DNA of 41,623 nucleotides from Candidatus Coatesiibacteriota bacterium (GCA_020348885.1 CP070755.1:949261-990883), one strand, 5' to 3'. Positions 19,942-28,403 are shown, counted from the first letter of the stretch. Notes: generated by a model from the letters alone, not told the origin. A program made the numbers and translations.

Positions 19942-20496
19942 ATGGAGTTCAGGGCCGTCCAAAAGTGGGAACGTATTTCGCCGGTGAAGGCTCGGCTCGT
20001 CGCCGATAACGTCCGGGGGCTGGACGTTCAGGACGCCCTCGAGATGTTGATGTTCATGCCCCAAAAAGCGGCGAAGATTATATACAAGACCGTCGCGTCC
20101 GCTCTGGCGAACGCCGAACACGTAGAAGGCGGAGAAAAACCAGACGTGGACCGGCTATACGTAAAAACCCTGACGGTCGATACCGGCCCGACGTTGAAAC
20201 GCATTAGCTATCGGGCGTACGGGCGCGCCAATAGGAAGCGGCGCCGTATGTCCCACGTGACGGTGGTCCTCGCGGAGCGCGAGTTGGCTGACGACGAGCT
20301 GGGAAAGAAGAAAGAGCACCGTACGAGTTTCTTCCGCAGAAGGAAAAAAGAGCGCGTCGAAACAGAAGAGGATGCGGTGGAGGCGAAGCCCGGAGCGCCG
20401 AAACAACCGAGGCGCCCGCGCAAGAAGAGCAGGAAGAAACTTACCGAAGAGCGTAAGGGGAAACGCAAGACCGTACAGAAACGGCCGGAACAGTAA
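19942..20496 (+). CDS. rplV: 50S ribosomal protein L22 with a basic C-terminal extension
   Basis: Residues 1 to about 115 are normal L22: ISPVKARLVADNVRG, ASALANAEHV, and the tunnel beta-hairpin GPTLKRISYRAYGRANRKRR. L22 is usually 110-120 residues, but this one has 184. The extra 70 or so residues are mainly Lys, Arg and Glu (RKKERVETEEDAVE, then RRPRKKSRKKLTEERKGKRK) and look disordered. ATG 19942 and the TAA at 20494-20496 bracket one open frame. Extensions of L22 occur in some lineages; what this one binds is unknown, although rRNA is the obvious guess. Confidence 0.95.
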   Translation: MEFRAVQKWERISPVKARLVADNVRGLDVQDALEMLMFMPQKAAKIIYKTVASALANAEHVEGGEKPDVDRLYVKTLTVDTGPTLKRISYRAYGRANRKRRRMSHVTVVLAERELADDELGKKKEHRTSFFRRRKKERVETEEDAVEAKPGAPKQPRRPRKKSRKKLTEERKGKRKTVQKRPEQ

Positions 20497-20525
20497 GCGA
20501 ACCGGGCAAACGCAAGGTGTAATTT

Positions 20526-21245
20526 ATGGGCCAAAAAACTCATCCGTTGGGTTTCCGACTTGGGTACTCGAAGACTTGGAAGTCCCGCTGGTATTCGAAG
20601 GATAACTATACCAAGTTCCTTCACGAGGATCTGAAGTTAAGGCGTTATATAAAGAGTAACTTGAAGAACGCCGCGATATCGAAGGTCGAGGTGGAACGTA
20701 CCGGTGAAAAAGCCCTCGTGTGTATTTACACGGGCCGTCCGGGGGTAATAATCGGGACCAAGGGCGTGCTTATAAAAGAACTGAGGGATAAGCTTCAGAG
20801 TCTCGTCGAGTCCGAAGTCGATATCGAAATCAGAGAAATACCAAACGCCGAGTTGGACGCTCAGTTGGTAGCCGAGAATATCGCCTCCCAACTCGAACGC
20901 CGTATGGGTTTCCGCCGGGCTATGAAAAAAGCCCTGGCGACCGTGATGAAGCTGGGCGCGAAGGGTTGTAAGGTCCAGATAAAAGGGCGTATAGGCGGCC
21001 GCGAAATGGCCAGGACGGAGCATTACGCCGAAGGGCGCGTTCCCCTGCAAGTGCTCCGCGCCGATATAGACTACGGTCTGGCCGAGGCGTTCACGATTTA
21101 CGGCGTTGTCGGCGTAAAGGTTTGGATATTCCACGACGAGGTGTTACCGGAGCAGATTAAGGGCGGCGACTTCCAGGAACCCGCGGCCCAGAGGAAGAAA
21201 CGGGGACGCCGCGGCAGGTCGAAGAAACGCAGACCGGGAAACTAA
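20526..21245 (+). CDS. rpsC: 30S ribosomal protein S3
   Basis: S3 (239 residues) lies at the mRNA entry tunnel and contributes helicase activity. MGQKTHPLGFRLGYSKTWKS is a textbook N-terminus. The KH domain has GRPGVIIGTKGVLIKELR, and the C-domain has KGRIGGREMARTEHYAEGR. The tail ends in a lysine/arginine block (KKRGRRGRSKKRRPG). ATG 20526 has no strong ribosome binding site but lies only 29 bases behind rplV. Confidence 0.98.
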   Translation: MGQKTHPLGFRLGYSKTWKSRWYSKDNYTKFLHEDLKLRRYIKSNLKNAAISKVEVERTGEKALVCIYTGRPGVIIGTKGVLIKELRDKLQSLVESEVDIEIREIPNAELDAQLVAENIASQLERRMGFRRAMKKALATVMKLGAKGCKVQIKGRIGGREMARTEHYAEGRVPLQVLRADIDYGLAEAFTIYGVVGVKVWIFHDEVLPEQIKGGDFQEPAAQRKKRGRRGRSKKRRPGN

Positions 21246-21277
21246 GGCGGCCGGCGAACGTATAAAAAGGTTTTCCT

Positions 21278-21691
21278 ATGTTAATGCCGAAAAGAACGAA
21301 GTACCGCAAACAGCAGCGCGGGCGCCGGCGCGGGAAAGCGCGGCGTGGCAACACGCTCGATTTCGGGTCTTACGGCCTGCAAGCCCGGGAAGCCGCGTGG
21401 CTCACCGGGAACCAGATCGAATCTGCTCGCGTCGCTATTACCCGGCACGTCAAGCGGACGGGAAAACTCTGGATACGTGTGTTTCCGGACAAGCCGGTAT
21501 CGAAAAAACCGCTCGAGGTTCGTATGGGTAAGGGTAAAGGCGCGCCCGAGTTTTGGGTGACGGTCGTTCGGCCCGGGCGGATGCTTTTCGAGCTCGAAGG
21601 TGTACCGTTGGACGTCGCGCGCGAGGCCATGCGGCGCGCGGCCCATAAGCTACCGATAAAGACGAAGTTCGTATATCGAGAGGAAGCTTAA
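21278..21691 (+). CDS. rplP: 50S ribosomal protein L16
   Basis: L16 (137 residues) helps position A-site tRNA. The start [20 protein letters not shown] is the family consensus, which favours ATG 21278 over the in-frame ATG at 21284. [20 protein letters not shown] and [19 protein letters not shown] follow. The stop TAA shares its last base with the ATG of rpmC (TAATG), indicating translational coupling. Confidence 0.97.
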   Translation: MLMPKRTKYRKQQRGRRRGKARRGNTLDFGSYGLQAREAAWLTGNQIESARVAITRHVKRTGKLWIRVFPDKPVSKKPLEVRMGKGKGAPEFWVTVVRPGRMLFELEGVPLDVAREAMRRAAHKLPIKTKFVYREEA

Positions 21692-21918
21692 TGCCGAGCG
21701 ATACGCCGAAAGCCGCCGAGTTACGGAACAAAACGGTCGAGGAGCTTACGGTGATGGTCCGGGAGCTTAAGGCCGACCTGTACGATACCAGGTCGAAGAT
21801 AGCGACCCGGCAAATCGAAGATAACAATAAAAGCCGGCGGCTGCGGCGGCAAATCGCCCGGATTTTAACGGTACTGAACGAGAAAACGGCGGCCGGTAAA
21901 AGCCTAACCGAAGCGTAA
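21691..21918 (+). CDS. rpmC: 50S ribosomal protein L29
   Basis: L29 (75 residues, usual 60-72) is a two-helix protein at the tunnel exit. ELRNKTVEELTVMVRELKAD and RQIARILTVLNEKT match the family's helix 1 and helix 2. It starts one base inside the rplP stop. A few extra residues occur at both ends (PSDTPKAA and GKSLTEA). Confidence 0.94.
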   Translation: MPSDTPKAAELRNKTVEELTVMVRELKADLYDTRSKIATRQIEDNNKSRRLRRQIARILTVLNEKTAAGKSLTEA

Positions 21919-21937
21919 TAAAAAGGAGTAGTAAGCG

Positions 21938-22219
21938 TTGATGACCGTAGGAAGTCAACAGAAAACCGAACGGGGAACAAGGAAAACCTTTACGGGTGAA
22001 GTCGTAAGTGCGGCGATGGAGAAGTCCGCTGTGGTGGAGGTTCAAACCGCCGTTAAAATGACCAAGTATAAAAAAGCCGCCAGGGTTCGGAAGAAGTTTG
22101 TAGTACACGACGAGAACAACGAATGCAGCGTAGGGGATACGGTCAGAATCGCCGAGACGCGTCCGTTGTCTAAAAGAAAACGCTGGTGCCTGATCGAGAT
22201 AGTGGAGAAGGCTAAATAA
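21938..22219 (+). CDS. rpsQ: 30S ribosomal protein S17
   Basis: S17 (93 residues, usual 80-90) is a primary 16S binder with an OB fold. [20 protein letters not shown], the [17 protein letters not shown] loop and [18 protein letters not shown] are diagnostic. AGGAG at 21924-21928 is nine bases ahead of a TTG at 21938, with an ATG right behind it at 21941. Either may serve as the start, differing by one residue. Confidence 0.96.
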   Translation: MMTVGSQQKTERGTRKTFTGEVVSAAMEKSAVVEVQTAVKMTKYKKAARVRKKFVVHDENNECSVGDTVRIAETRPLSKRKRWCLIEIVEKAK

Positions 22220-22265
22220 CGCTTTTTGCGGAGAATCGTACTCACGAACCGAAAGCCGGATCACG

Positions 22266-22637
22266 ATGATAGGACCAACTTCCAGATTAATTGTTACCGA
22301 TAACTCCGGGGCAAAGAGAGCGTCCTGCATCCAGGTCATATCCGGCTCCGGTCAGAAGAAATACGGCGAGGTAGGAGATACTATAATCGCGACTATTAAA
22401 GACGCCGTTCCCCGCGGCGCCGTTAAGAAAGGGCAGGTCGTCCGGGCGGTAATCGTACGCACAAAAAAAGAGATGCGGCGCGACGACGGTTCCTACATAC
22501 GGTTCGACGATAACGCGTGCGTCGTGATAAACGAGACGGGCGACCCGGAAGGTACGCGGATTTTCGGGCCGGTCGCGCGGGAATTGCGCGAGAAAAGATA
22601 TATGAAAATCGTATCGCTAGCACCCGAAGTATTATAA
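22266..22637 (+). CDS. rplN: 50S ribosomal protein L14
   Basis: L14 (123 residues, usual 122) forms an inter-subunit bridge and is the docking site of the silencing factor Rsf[39 protein letters not shown] and [20 protein letters not shown] are canonical. The start is ATG 22266, with a short 46-base spacer after rpsQ. Confidence 0.98.
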   Translation: MIGPTSRLIVTDNSGAKRASCIQVISGSGQKKYGEVGDTIIATIKDAVPRGAVKKGQVVRAVIVRTKKEMRRDDGSYIRFDDNACVVINETGDPEGTRIFGPVARELREKRYMKIVSLAPEVL

Positions 22638-22660
22638 CGCCAGGTCGGCGGTGAAGCACG

Positions 22661-23008
22661 GTGGCGGTGAAACAAAAGAAAAAAAATAAGCGGAAAGCGG
22701 GCATCAAAACCGGCGACACGGTGTTAATAATAACGGGTAAGGACGCCGGGGAACGAGGGCGCGTTATCGCCGTTTTCCCTGAAAAAAACCGCGTATTGGT
22801 CGAGGGCGTTAACTTCGTGAAGAAGCACGCCCGTAGGACTCGAGAAGACCGCAAGGGTGGGATTCACGAACTGGAAGCGTCGGTGGACCTGTCCAATGCG
22901 ATGCTGGTGTGTCCGAAGTGTAAGCAACCGACACGGGTAGGGCATATAATCCTTGCCGACGGCTCGAAAGTGCGGTCATGCAAAAAGTGCGGCGAAATCG
23001 TAGAATAG
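22661..23008 (+). CDS. rplX: 50S ribosomal protein L24 with C-terminal zinc knuckle
   Basis: L24 (115 residues) is an assembly initiator protein with a KOW motif near the N-terminus (KTGDTVLIITGKDAGERGRV). The NPxxQ-like loop reads VDLSNAMLVCPKCKQPTRVG. Two CxxC pairs (CPKC and CKKC) near the C-terminus resemble the zinc-binding L24 of many bacteria. The GTG at 22661 is supported by GGCGGTGAAG just upstream and by the usual N-terminal run of lysines. Confidence 0.97.
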   Translation: MAVKQKKKNKRKAGIKTGDTVLIITGKDAGERGRVIAVFPEKNRVLVEGVNFVKKHARRTREDRKGGIHELEASVDLSNAMLVCPKCKQPTRVGHIILADGSKVRSCKKCGEIVE

Positions 23009-23034
23009 GGAGCTAGGTCAAGCGAACGGGATTT

Positions 23035-23592
23035 ATGGTAGAACCGAGATTGAAAACCAAATTCCGGGAGGAAATCGTACCGGCGATGATGTCCGATTTT
23101 GGGTATAAAAACCCACATCAGGTTCCTCGCGTTTTGAAAATATCGGTGAACCAGGGGTTGGGTCGATTTCATGACGACGTGAAGGTGTTCGACGCCGCGG
23201 CGGTGGAGGTAGGTCTGATTACGGGTCAGAAGCCGGTCGTTACCCGGGCGAAGCGTTCGGTCGCCGGTTTCAAGATACGCGAGGGCATGCCGGCGGCGGT
23301 TCGGGTTACCCTGCGGCGTGACCGGATGTACGAGTTCCTTGACCGGTTGATATCGTTCGCTCTCCCGCGAATCCGCGATTTCCGGGGCGTAAACCCCGAC
23401 GGGTTCGACGGTCACGGGAACTATACCCTAGGTATAACCGAGCAGATAATCTTTCCCGAAATCGACTATGATAAGGTCGTAAAGATAACCGGGATGAACG
23501 TAACTATCGTAACGGACGCGCGGACTGACGAAGAAGCCCACGCGCTATTGACATATTTTGGTATGCCCTTCGCCGAGCCGGCGGCGGCATAG
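23035..23592 (+). CDS. rplE: 50S ribosomal protein L5
   Basis: L5 (185 residues, usual 178-185) binds 5S rRNA and contacts the P-site t[21 protein letters not shown], then [20 protein letters not shown] and [20 protein letters not shown] match the family. The usual motif VxNxGxG reads [10 protein letters not shown] here. The start is ATG 23035. The end at 23592 leaves 16 bases before rpsN. Confidence 0.97.
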   Translation: MVEPRLKTKFREEIVPAMMSDFGYKNPHQVPRVLKISVNQGLGRFHDDVKVFDAAAVEVGLITGQKPVVTRAKRSVAGFKIREGMPAAVRVTLRRDRMYEFLDRLISFALPRIRDFRGVNPDGFDGHGNYTLGITEQIIFPEIDYDKVVKITGMNVTIVTDARTDEEAHALLTYFGMPFAEPAAA

Positions 23593-23608
23593 AAGAGAAA
23601 TCCGAACG

Positions 23609-23794
23609 ATGGCGAAGAAATCGCTTATAGCCAAAGCCAAGCGGAAACCCAAGTTCAAGGTCCGGAAGTACAACAGGTGCCCGCTGTGTGGGCGCTCCAG
23701 GGCGTATATGCGGAAGTTCGATATGTGCAGGATTTGTTTCCGCGAGCTGGCCTTGAGAGGCGAGATACCGGGCGTTATCAAAGCGAGTTGGTAG
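23609..23794 (+). CDS. rpsN: 30S ribosomal protein S14, zinc-binding type Z
   Basis: Short S14 of 61 residues with C24, C27, C40 and C43 forming a zinc knuckle, the form also called Rps[21 protein letters not shown] and [19 protein letters not shown] are typical. The frame is open upstream, but ATG 23609 gives the standard length. A 99-base gap follows before rpsH, which is long for this part of the operon. It has a 6-bp stem (CGGCGG 23795-23800 with CCGCCG 23807-23812) and a perfect TATAAT at 23865-23870. Confidence 0.97.
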   Translation: MAKKSLIAKAKRKPKFKVRKYNRCPLCGRSRAYMRKFDMCRICFRELALRGEIPGVIKASW

Positions 23795-23893
23795 CGGCGG
23801 AGACGGCCGCCGGTTGACTCTCGGGAGTGTTTCGCGCGCGGCCGGAATACTAAACGAAGTTACTTATAATCCCGGTTTTTAAGGAACGAAGAT

Positions 23894-24292
23894 ATGACGA
23901 TGACAGACCCGATAGCCGATTTATTGACCAGAATTCGGAACGCGAACCGCGCCGGTTACGATAAAACCGACGTGCCTTTTTCCACGATGAAAGAGTCCCT
24001 CTGTCAAATCTTAAAAGAAGAGGGTTTTATCGAGGGCTATCGCGTACTGGAGCAGGAACCCGGCGACGTCGTCCGTATATATCTGAAATACGGAGAAGAC
24101 AAGGAAAAGTTCCTTACGGACCTCCAAAGGGTAAGTAGGCCGGGCCTTCGCGTTTACGTCGACAAAGAGCAAATCCCTCGGGTGCTGGGCGGTATCGGCG
24201 TCGCGATAATTTCGACTTCCCAGGGGATGATGACCGACGCCGAAGCCCGCAAGCGCGGTATCGGCGGAGAAGTAATCTGCAAGGTGTGGTAA
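23894..24292 (+). CDS. rpsH: 30S ribosomal protein S8
   Basis: S8 (132 residues) is a central-domain 16S binder and, in E. coli, the repressor of the spc operon. MTMTDPIADLLTRIRNANRA fixes the start at ATG 23894. The C-domain has ISTSQGMMTDAEARKRGIGG, whose STSxG motif contacts rRNA. The preceding 99-base spacer is a candidate place for an S8 control site, but I cannot show one. Confidence 0.98.
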   Translation: MTMTDPIADLLTRIRNANRAGYDKTDVPFSTMKESLCQILKEEGFIEGYRVLEQEPGDVVRIYLKYGEDKEKFLTDLQRVSRPGLRVYVDKEQIPRVLGGIGVAIISTSQGMMTDAEARKRGIGGEVICKVW

Positions 24293-24326
24293 GTACGCGG
24301 TCCGGCGCGGTTTGAAGGTTGAATAG

Positions 24327-24872
24327 ATGTCCCGAATAGGCAAATTACCGATAGAGATACCCGAGCAAGTAAAAGCGAACGTGGACGGCCAGACCGTCCA
24401 CGTTAAAGGGCCGCTGGGCGAACTTTCCAGGGTTGTACACCGTGTAATTGAGGTTAAGACCGACGGAAACGTAATTACTGTACACCCGCGCGATGAGACC
24501 AAGTTCGCCCGGTCGCTCCACGGCTTGTCGAGAAGCCTGCTCAAAAACATGGTCGTGGGCGTCTCCGAAGGTTTTTCGAAGGAGCTGGAAATCGTAGGGG
24601 TCGGTTATAAAGCCGAACAGGCTGGCGACGGTATGAAGTTTTCGGTCGGTTTCTGGCACCCTATTAATTATAACCCCCCCGATGGTATAAAAGTCGAGGT
24701 TACGTCGCCGACGACGTTGATTGTTAAAGGTATAGATAAAGAATTGGTCGGGCAGGTCGCGGCGGTAATCCGCGGGTTCCGCCCGCCGGAGCCGTACAAA
24801 GGTAAGGGTATCCGGTATAAGGGCGAGCGGGTGCGGCGTAAAGTCGCGAAAACCGTCGGTATAGGAATGTAA
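24327..24872 (+). CDS. rplF: 50S ribosomal protein L6
   Basis: L6 (181 residues, usual 177-180) sits near the factor-binding site. [20 protein letters not shown] is the standard start. [19 protein letters not shown] and [20 protein letters not shown] close the two duplicated L6 domains. The start is ATG 24327, with a 13-base gap to rplR. Confidence 0.98.
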   Translation: MSRIGKLPIEIPEQVKANVDGQTVHVKGPLGELSRVVHRVIEVKTDGNVITVHPRDETKFARSLHGLSRSLLKNMVVGVSEGFSKELEIVGVGYKAEQAGDGMKFSVGFWHPINYNPPDGIKVEVTSPTTLIVKGIDKELVGQVAAVIRGFRPPEPYKGKGIRYKGERVRRKVAKTVGIGM

Positions 24873-24885
24873 CCGAACGGCAATT

Positions 24886-25248
24886 ATGCACAAGGATAAG
24901 AAAACAAGCGGTCGAACGAAGCGCCACCGGCGCGTACGTAAAAAAATCCGTGGAACGGGGGAACGCCCGCGGCTCGTAGTCTTCCGTAGCCTTCGGCATG
25001 TCTACGCTCAGTTGGTGGACGACGACTCGGGGAAAACCATTTGCGCGGCTTCTAGCCTGGACCCGAACCTAAAGGGGAAGGTCGCCGGCGGAAACGTCGA
25101 CGGAGCGAAAACCGTAGGTGAAGAGCTAGGCAAGAAAGCGCTGGGTCAAAATATCAAAACGGTCGTTTTCGATCGGGGCGGATATAAGTACCACGGCAGG
25201 GTGAAAGCCCTCGCCGAAAGCGCGAGGGAAACGGGACTGAAGTTCTAA
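24886..25248 (+). CDS. rplR: 50S ribosomal protein L18
   Basis: L18 (120 residues) binds 5S rRNA in the central protuberance. [40 protein letters not shown] and [20 protein letters not shown] with terminal GLKF are canonical. The start is ATG 24886, and the stop comes 13 bases before rpsE. Confidence 0.98.
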   Translation: MHKDKKTSGRTKRHRRVRKKIRGTGERPRLVVFRSLRHVYAQLVDDDSGKTICAASSLDPNLKGKVAGGNVDGAKTVGEELGKKALGQNIKTVVFDRGGYKYHGRVKALAESARETGLKF

Positions 25249-25261
25249 TCGAGGGACGGTA

Positions 25262-25924
25262 ATGGCACAGGATAGTTTCGTCGAAGACAGTGGACTACAG
25301 GAGCGAGTCGTCGCGATAAACAGGGTCGCGAAAGTCGTTAAAGGCGGACGCCGGTTCGGTTTCAACGCGCTAGTCGTCGTGGGCGATGGCGCCGGAAGCG
25401 TAGGATACGGTCTTGGGAAAGCCAACGAAGTAGCGCTAGCCGTAAATAAGGGCGTCGAACTCGCGAAGAAAAACTTAATGGAAATCCCGATAATAGACGG
25501 GACTATTCCGCATGAGGTCGTTACCAAGTACGGGGGGGCCAGGGTAATGATAAAACCGGCGTCGCCCGGTACGGGGGTTATCGCCGGGAGCGCTATGCGC
25601 GCCGTCCTAGAGCTAGCCGGCGTACATAATATATTGACCAAGTCCTTCAGGTCGAACAACCCGCACAACGTTATCAAGGCTACGTTGAAAGCCCTGGAAG
25701 AGTTGAAACATCCCGACGAAGCCGCGATACGGAAAGGCTTGGGAGTTAAACGGGCTGAGAAAGCCGAGAAAAAGGAAGACGTGAAGGTAAGCGTCCGGCG
25801 CCGCCGGAAAAAGCGGCGGGCCGGCGAAGAACCCGAAACGGAAACGACCGCCGCCGAATCCGCTGCGCCGGACGATGTGTCGGCGGAAGAAATAGAAGAA
25901 GAAGCGGAAGAAGAAAACGAATAG
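25262..25924 (+). CDS. rpsE: 30S ribosomal protein S5 with charged C-terminal tail
   Basis: S5 helps maintain decoding accuracy. The core has [39 protein letters not shown] and [20 protein letters not shown]. The core ends near residue 170, the usual full length, but this protein has 220 residues. The extra part is a basic block ([15 protein letters not shown]) followed by a strongly acidic Glu-rich tail ([12 protein letters not shown]). The start is ATG 25262. The next gene is normally rpmD (L30), but only 28 bases separate this stop from the rplO start, so rpmD is absent here. Confidence 0.96.
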   Translation: MAQDSFVEDSGLQERVVAINRVAKVVKGGRRFGFNALVVVGDGAGSVGYGLGKANEVALAVNKGVELAKKNLMEIPIIDGTIPHEVVTKYGGARVMIKPASPGTGVIAGSAMRAVLELAGVHNILTKSFRSNNPHNVIKATLKALEELKHPDEAAIRKGLGVKRAEKAEKKEDVKVSVRRRRKKRRAGEEPETETTAAESAAPDDVSAEEIEEEAEEENE

Positions 25925-25952
25925 CGTTTTCGCGTGGCGTTGGAGGTTTCAG

Positions 25953-26399
25953 GTGGAATTAGGGGAGTGATCGCCCAGACCGGGGTCAAAGAAGAGGCGT
26001 AAGCGCCTCGGGCGCGGCCCCGGTTCCGGGAAGGGTAAAACCTGCGGCCGCGGACATAAAGGCCAGAACGCCCGTTCCGGCGGCGGTGTACGCCGCGGTT
26101 TCGAGGGTGGACAGATGCCGCTCCACAGGCGCCTCCCGGCCAAGGGCTTTACGAGCGTCTTTAACCGCGAGAAGAAGGCAACCGCGGTCGTTAACGTCGG
26201 CCGTTTGGACGGCCTCGAAGGCACAGTCGACCTGGCCGTTTTGAAGGAAAAGGGTATCGTAAAGGGAAAAGGTATTACAAGGCTGAAGATACTCGGCGAC
26301 GGCGAGCTTAACGTCGCGTTGACGGTTCGGGCGAACCAGTTCTCGAAATCGGCGACCGCGAAGGTGAAAGCCGCCGGCGGCAAGGCCGAGGTGGTATAA
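25953..26399 (+). CDS. rplO: 50S ribosomal protein L15, with an in-frame TGA at codon 6
   Basis: GGAGG at 25942-25946 is followed by GTG at 25953 and codes for MELGE, then TGA at 25968-25970. In the same frame come [40 protein letters not shown] and [15 protein letters not shown], a complete L15 of normal length (148 codons) ending at TAA 26397-26399. E. coli L15 begins MRLNTLSPAEGSKK, so TGA stands exactly where Leu6 belongs; one base (TTA or TTG to TGA) explains it. No ATG, GTG or TTG occurs between the TGA and codon 55 (ATG 26115), which would delete the conserved rRNA-binding N-terminus. TGA is a real stop elsewhere here (rplD, map, the F420-ligase-like gene). Sequence error, true nonsense mutation or read-through cannot be told apart from sequence. 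Confidence 0.85.
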
Positions 26400-27731
26400 T
26401 TGTTCGAGATACTGAAAAGCTTCTTCGTCAACCTACGCAACATCTTCAAGATACCGGAGCTCAGGCGCCGGGTTCTAATAACCCTGGCTTTGATACTGGT
26501 TTACAGAATCGGCCGCCACGTACCGACGCCCGGCGTCGACGGCGCCGCCCTGACCGCGTTCTTCGAAGCTCAGAAAGGCACCCTGTTCGGCCTGTTCGAC
26601 CTGTTCTCCGGCGGCAACATGAAACGGGCAACTATCTTCGCTCTGGGGATAATGCCCTACATCTCCAGCTCGATTATCTTCCAGTTACTCGTAACGGTTA
26701 TCCCGTACCTGGAGAAACTATCGAAAGAGGGTGATACCGGCCGGAAAAAGATTACCCAGTACACTCGATACGGTACGGTTGTACTATCGGTTATTCAGTC
26801 TATGAGTATCAGCCTTTGGTTGGAAACGCTTGCACCCGGTGGGATACCTGTCGTTCCGGACCCGGGTTGGGGCTTCCGCTTGTTAACTATACTGACGATG
26901 ACCGCCGGAACCGCGTTCATAATGTGGTTGGGGGAGAAGATAACCGAATTTGGCATCGGGAACGGGATATCGCTTATTATATTCGCCGGAATCATCGCCG
27001 CGATGCCCGGAGGAACTATAAAGGTATTAAATAACCTGATACACGGCGAGATGCATATAGGGGTATTCATAGTATTGATATTGATAATGATCGCCGTGGT
27101 AATGGCAATTGTCTTCATGCAGGCGGGCCAGCGACGAATCAAGGTGCAATACGCTAAACGAATCAAGGGCCGAAAGGTTTATGGCGGCCAAGCGACCCAT
27201 ATACCGCTCCGGGTGAACACGGCGGGCGTTATCCCGGTCATCTTCGCCAGCTCGATAATAATGTTCCCGCAAACGATACTGACGTTCGTCGGCGGCAAGG
27301 GCGGTATCGTCGAACAGATAGCGGCGTACCTACTGCCCGGCGAAATCGGATATATAGTACTAGACGTGATACTAATCGTATTCTTCACGTACTTTTATAC
27401 GGCCGTCGTCCTTAACCCGGTCGACATGGCCGAGAATATGAAGAAGTACGGCGGGTACATTCCGGGGATACGCCCGGGTAAAAAGACCGCCGAGTTCATA
27501 GACCGTATATTGACCCGGATTACGCTCGCGGGCGCTTTATTCCTCGCGGCGGTGGACGTATTGCCGTCGATACTCATCAGGTTCATGAACATACCGTTCT
27601 ACTTCGGCGGTACCGGGTTGTTAATAGTAGTGGGCGTCGCGCTGGACACGATGCGGCAGGTAGAGTCGCACTTGCTTATGCGGCACTACGACGGGTTCGT
27701 TACGAAAGGCAGGATTCGGGGCCGGGTCTAG
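26400..27731 (+). CDS. secY: Preprotein translocase subunit SecY
   Basis: The pore of the Sec translocon, 443 residues with ten hydrophobic spans. ITLALILVYRIGRHVPTPGV is the conserved first span, with the plug region FDLFSGGNMKRATIFALGIM behind it. PYISSSIIFQLL, the cytosolic loop with RRIKVQYAKRIKGRK, and IPLRVNTAGVIPVIFASSI are all present. TTG 26400 follows directly on the rplO stop (TAATTG), with GGTGGTATAA ahead, so it depends on ribosomes arriving from rplO. That matters given the TGA early in rplO. It is the partner of SecE at 569. Confidence 0.98.
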   Translation: MFEILKSFFVNLRNIFKIPELRRRVLITLALILVYRIGRHVPTPGVDGAALTAFFEAQKGTLFGLFDLFSGGNMKRATIFALGIMPYISSSIIFQLLVTVIPYLEKLSKEGDTGRKKITQYTRYGTVVLSVIQSMSISLWLETLAPGGIPVVPDPGWGFRLLTILTMTAGTAFIMWLGEKITEFGIGNGISLIIFAGIIAAMPGGTIKVLNNLIHGEMHIGVFIVLILIMIAVVMAIVFMQAGQRRIKVQYAKRIKGRKVYGGQATHIPLRVNTAGVIPVIFASSIIMFPQTILTFVGGKGGIVEQIAAYLLPGEIGYIVLDVILIVFFTYFYTAVVLNPVDMAENMKKYGGYIPGIRPGKKTAEFIDRILTRITLAGALFLAAVDVLPSILIRFMNIPFYFGGTGLLIVVGVALDTMRQVESHLLMRHYDGFVTKGRIRGRV

Positions 27732-27746
27732 CGCGCCTCGTGGTCT

Positions 27747-28403
27747 ATGCGAGTGGTGCTGTTAGGTCCCCCCGGCGCGGGAAAAGGGACGCAGGCCGAA
27801 CGGCTGGCCGAATACTTCGGCGTAGCCCATCTTTCGACCGGCGATATGTTGCGGGCGGCCATCGCCGGCGGCACCGAACTGGGCCGTCAGGCCGAAGGTT
27901 ACGTGAACGCCGGGGAGCTGGTCCCGTCGGAGCTGTTGGCCGACGTAGTTAAAGAACGGCTTTACGAAGAGGGTGAGTTTCTACTCGACGGGTACCCGAG
28001 AAACGTGGCGCAAGCCGAGTTTCTGGAGACGCTAGAAGGGCTCACGCTGGACGGGGTGCTTTACGTGAACGTGGACGACGATACCCTCGTTCGGCGGTTA
28101 TCGGGAAGACGCATCTGCCCCGAAGACGGGACGATATATCATATAGAGAACGACCCGCCGCCGAACGGTAAGGACTGCGGCGTCTGCGGTGCGGAACTTA
28201 TACAGCGGGAAGATGACAGGGAGGAAACGGTTCGCCGGCGCCTGGGCGTGTATAAAGAAGAAACCGAACCGTTGATAAAGTTCTACAAATCCCGCGGCTT
28301 ACTAGCCGAGATAGACGGGAAAGGAACGGTGGACGAAGTTTTCACCAGAGCCGCCGAGGTACTGAAGGGGTACGACCGCGGGTTCGCCGATGATCACTGT
28401 TAA
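27747..28403 (+). CDS. adk: Adenylate kinase (long form)
   Basis: Catalyses ATP + AMP to 2 ADP in the cytoplasm. The P-loop GPPGAGKGTQ spans 7-16, the AMP-binding segment is LSTGDMLRAAI (29-39), the lid DGYPRN is at 81-86, and RREDD-type arginines occur in QREDDREETVRRRL. The 218-residue long form has a LID domain (about 122-160) with C124, D127, C144 and C147. This resembles a zinc site in which one cysteine is replaced by Asp; B. subtilis also uses three Cys and one Asp, but with the Asp at the fourth position. The 3' end overlaps map by 14 bases. The secY-adk-map order is classical. Confidence 0.98.
   Translation: MRVVLLGPPGAGKGTQAERLAEYFGVAHLSTGDMLRAAIAGGTELGRQAEGYVNAGELVPSELLADVVKERLYEEGEFLLDGYPRNVAQAEFLETLEGLTLDGVLYVNVDDDTLVRRLSGRRICPEDGTIYHIENDPPPNGKDCGVCGAELIQREDDREETVRRRLGVYKEETEPLIKFYKSRGLLAEIDGKGTVDEVFTRAAEVLKGYDRGFADDHC

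Noticed and set aside
25968-25970. The rplO TGA as selenocysteine, or as a reassigned Trp or Gly codon
   Set aside because: The position is Leu in other L15 proteins, not Cys, Trp or Gly. TGA ends rplD, map and the F420-ligase-like gene normally, and Trp is written TGG throughout.
25967-26002. Re-initiation at the GTG overlapping the rplO TGA (GTGA)
   Set aside because: This GTG opens a different frame that stops after 11 codons (TAA at 26000-26002) and never reaches the L15 frame.
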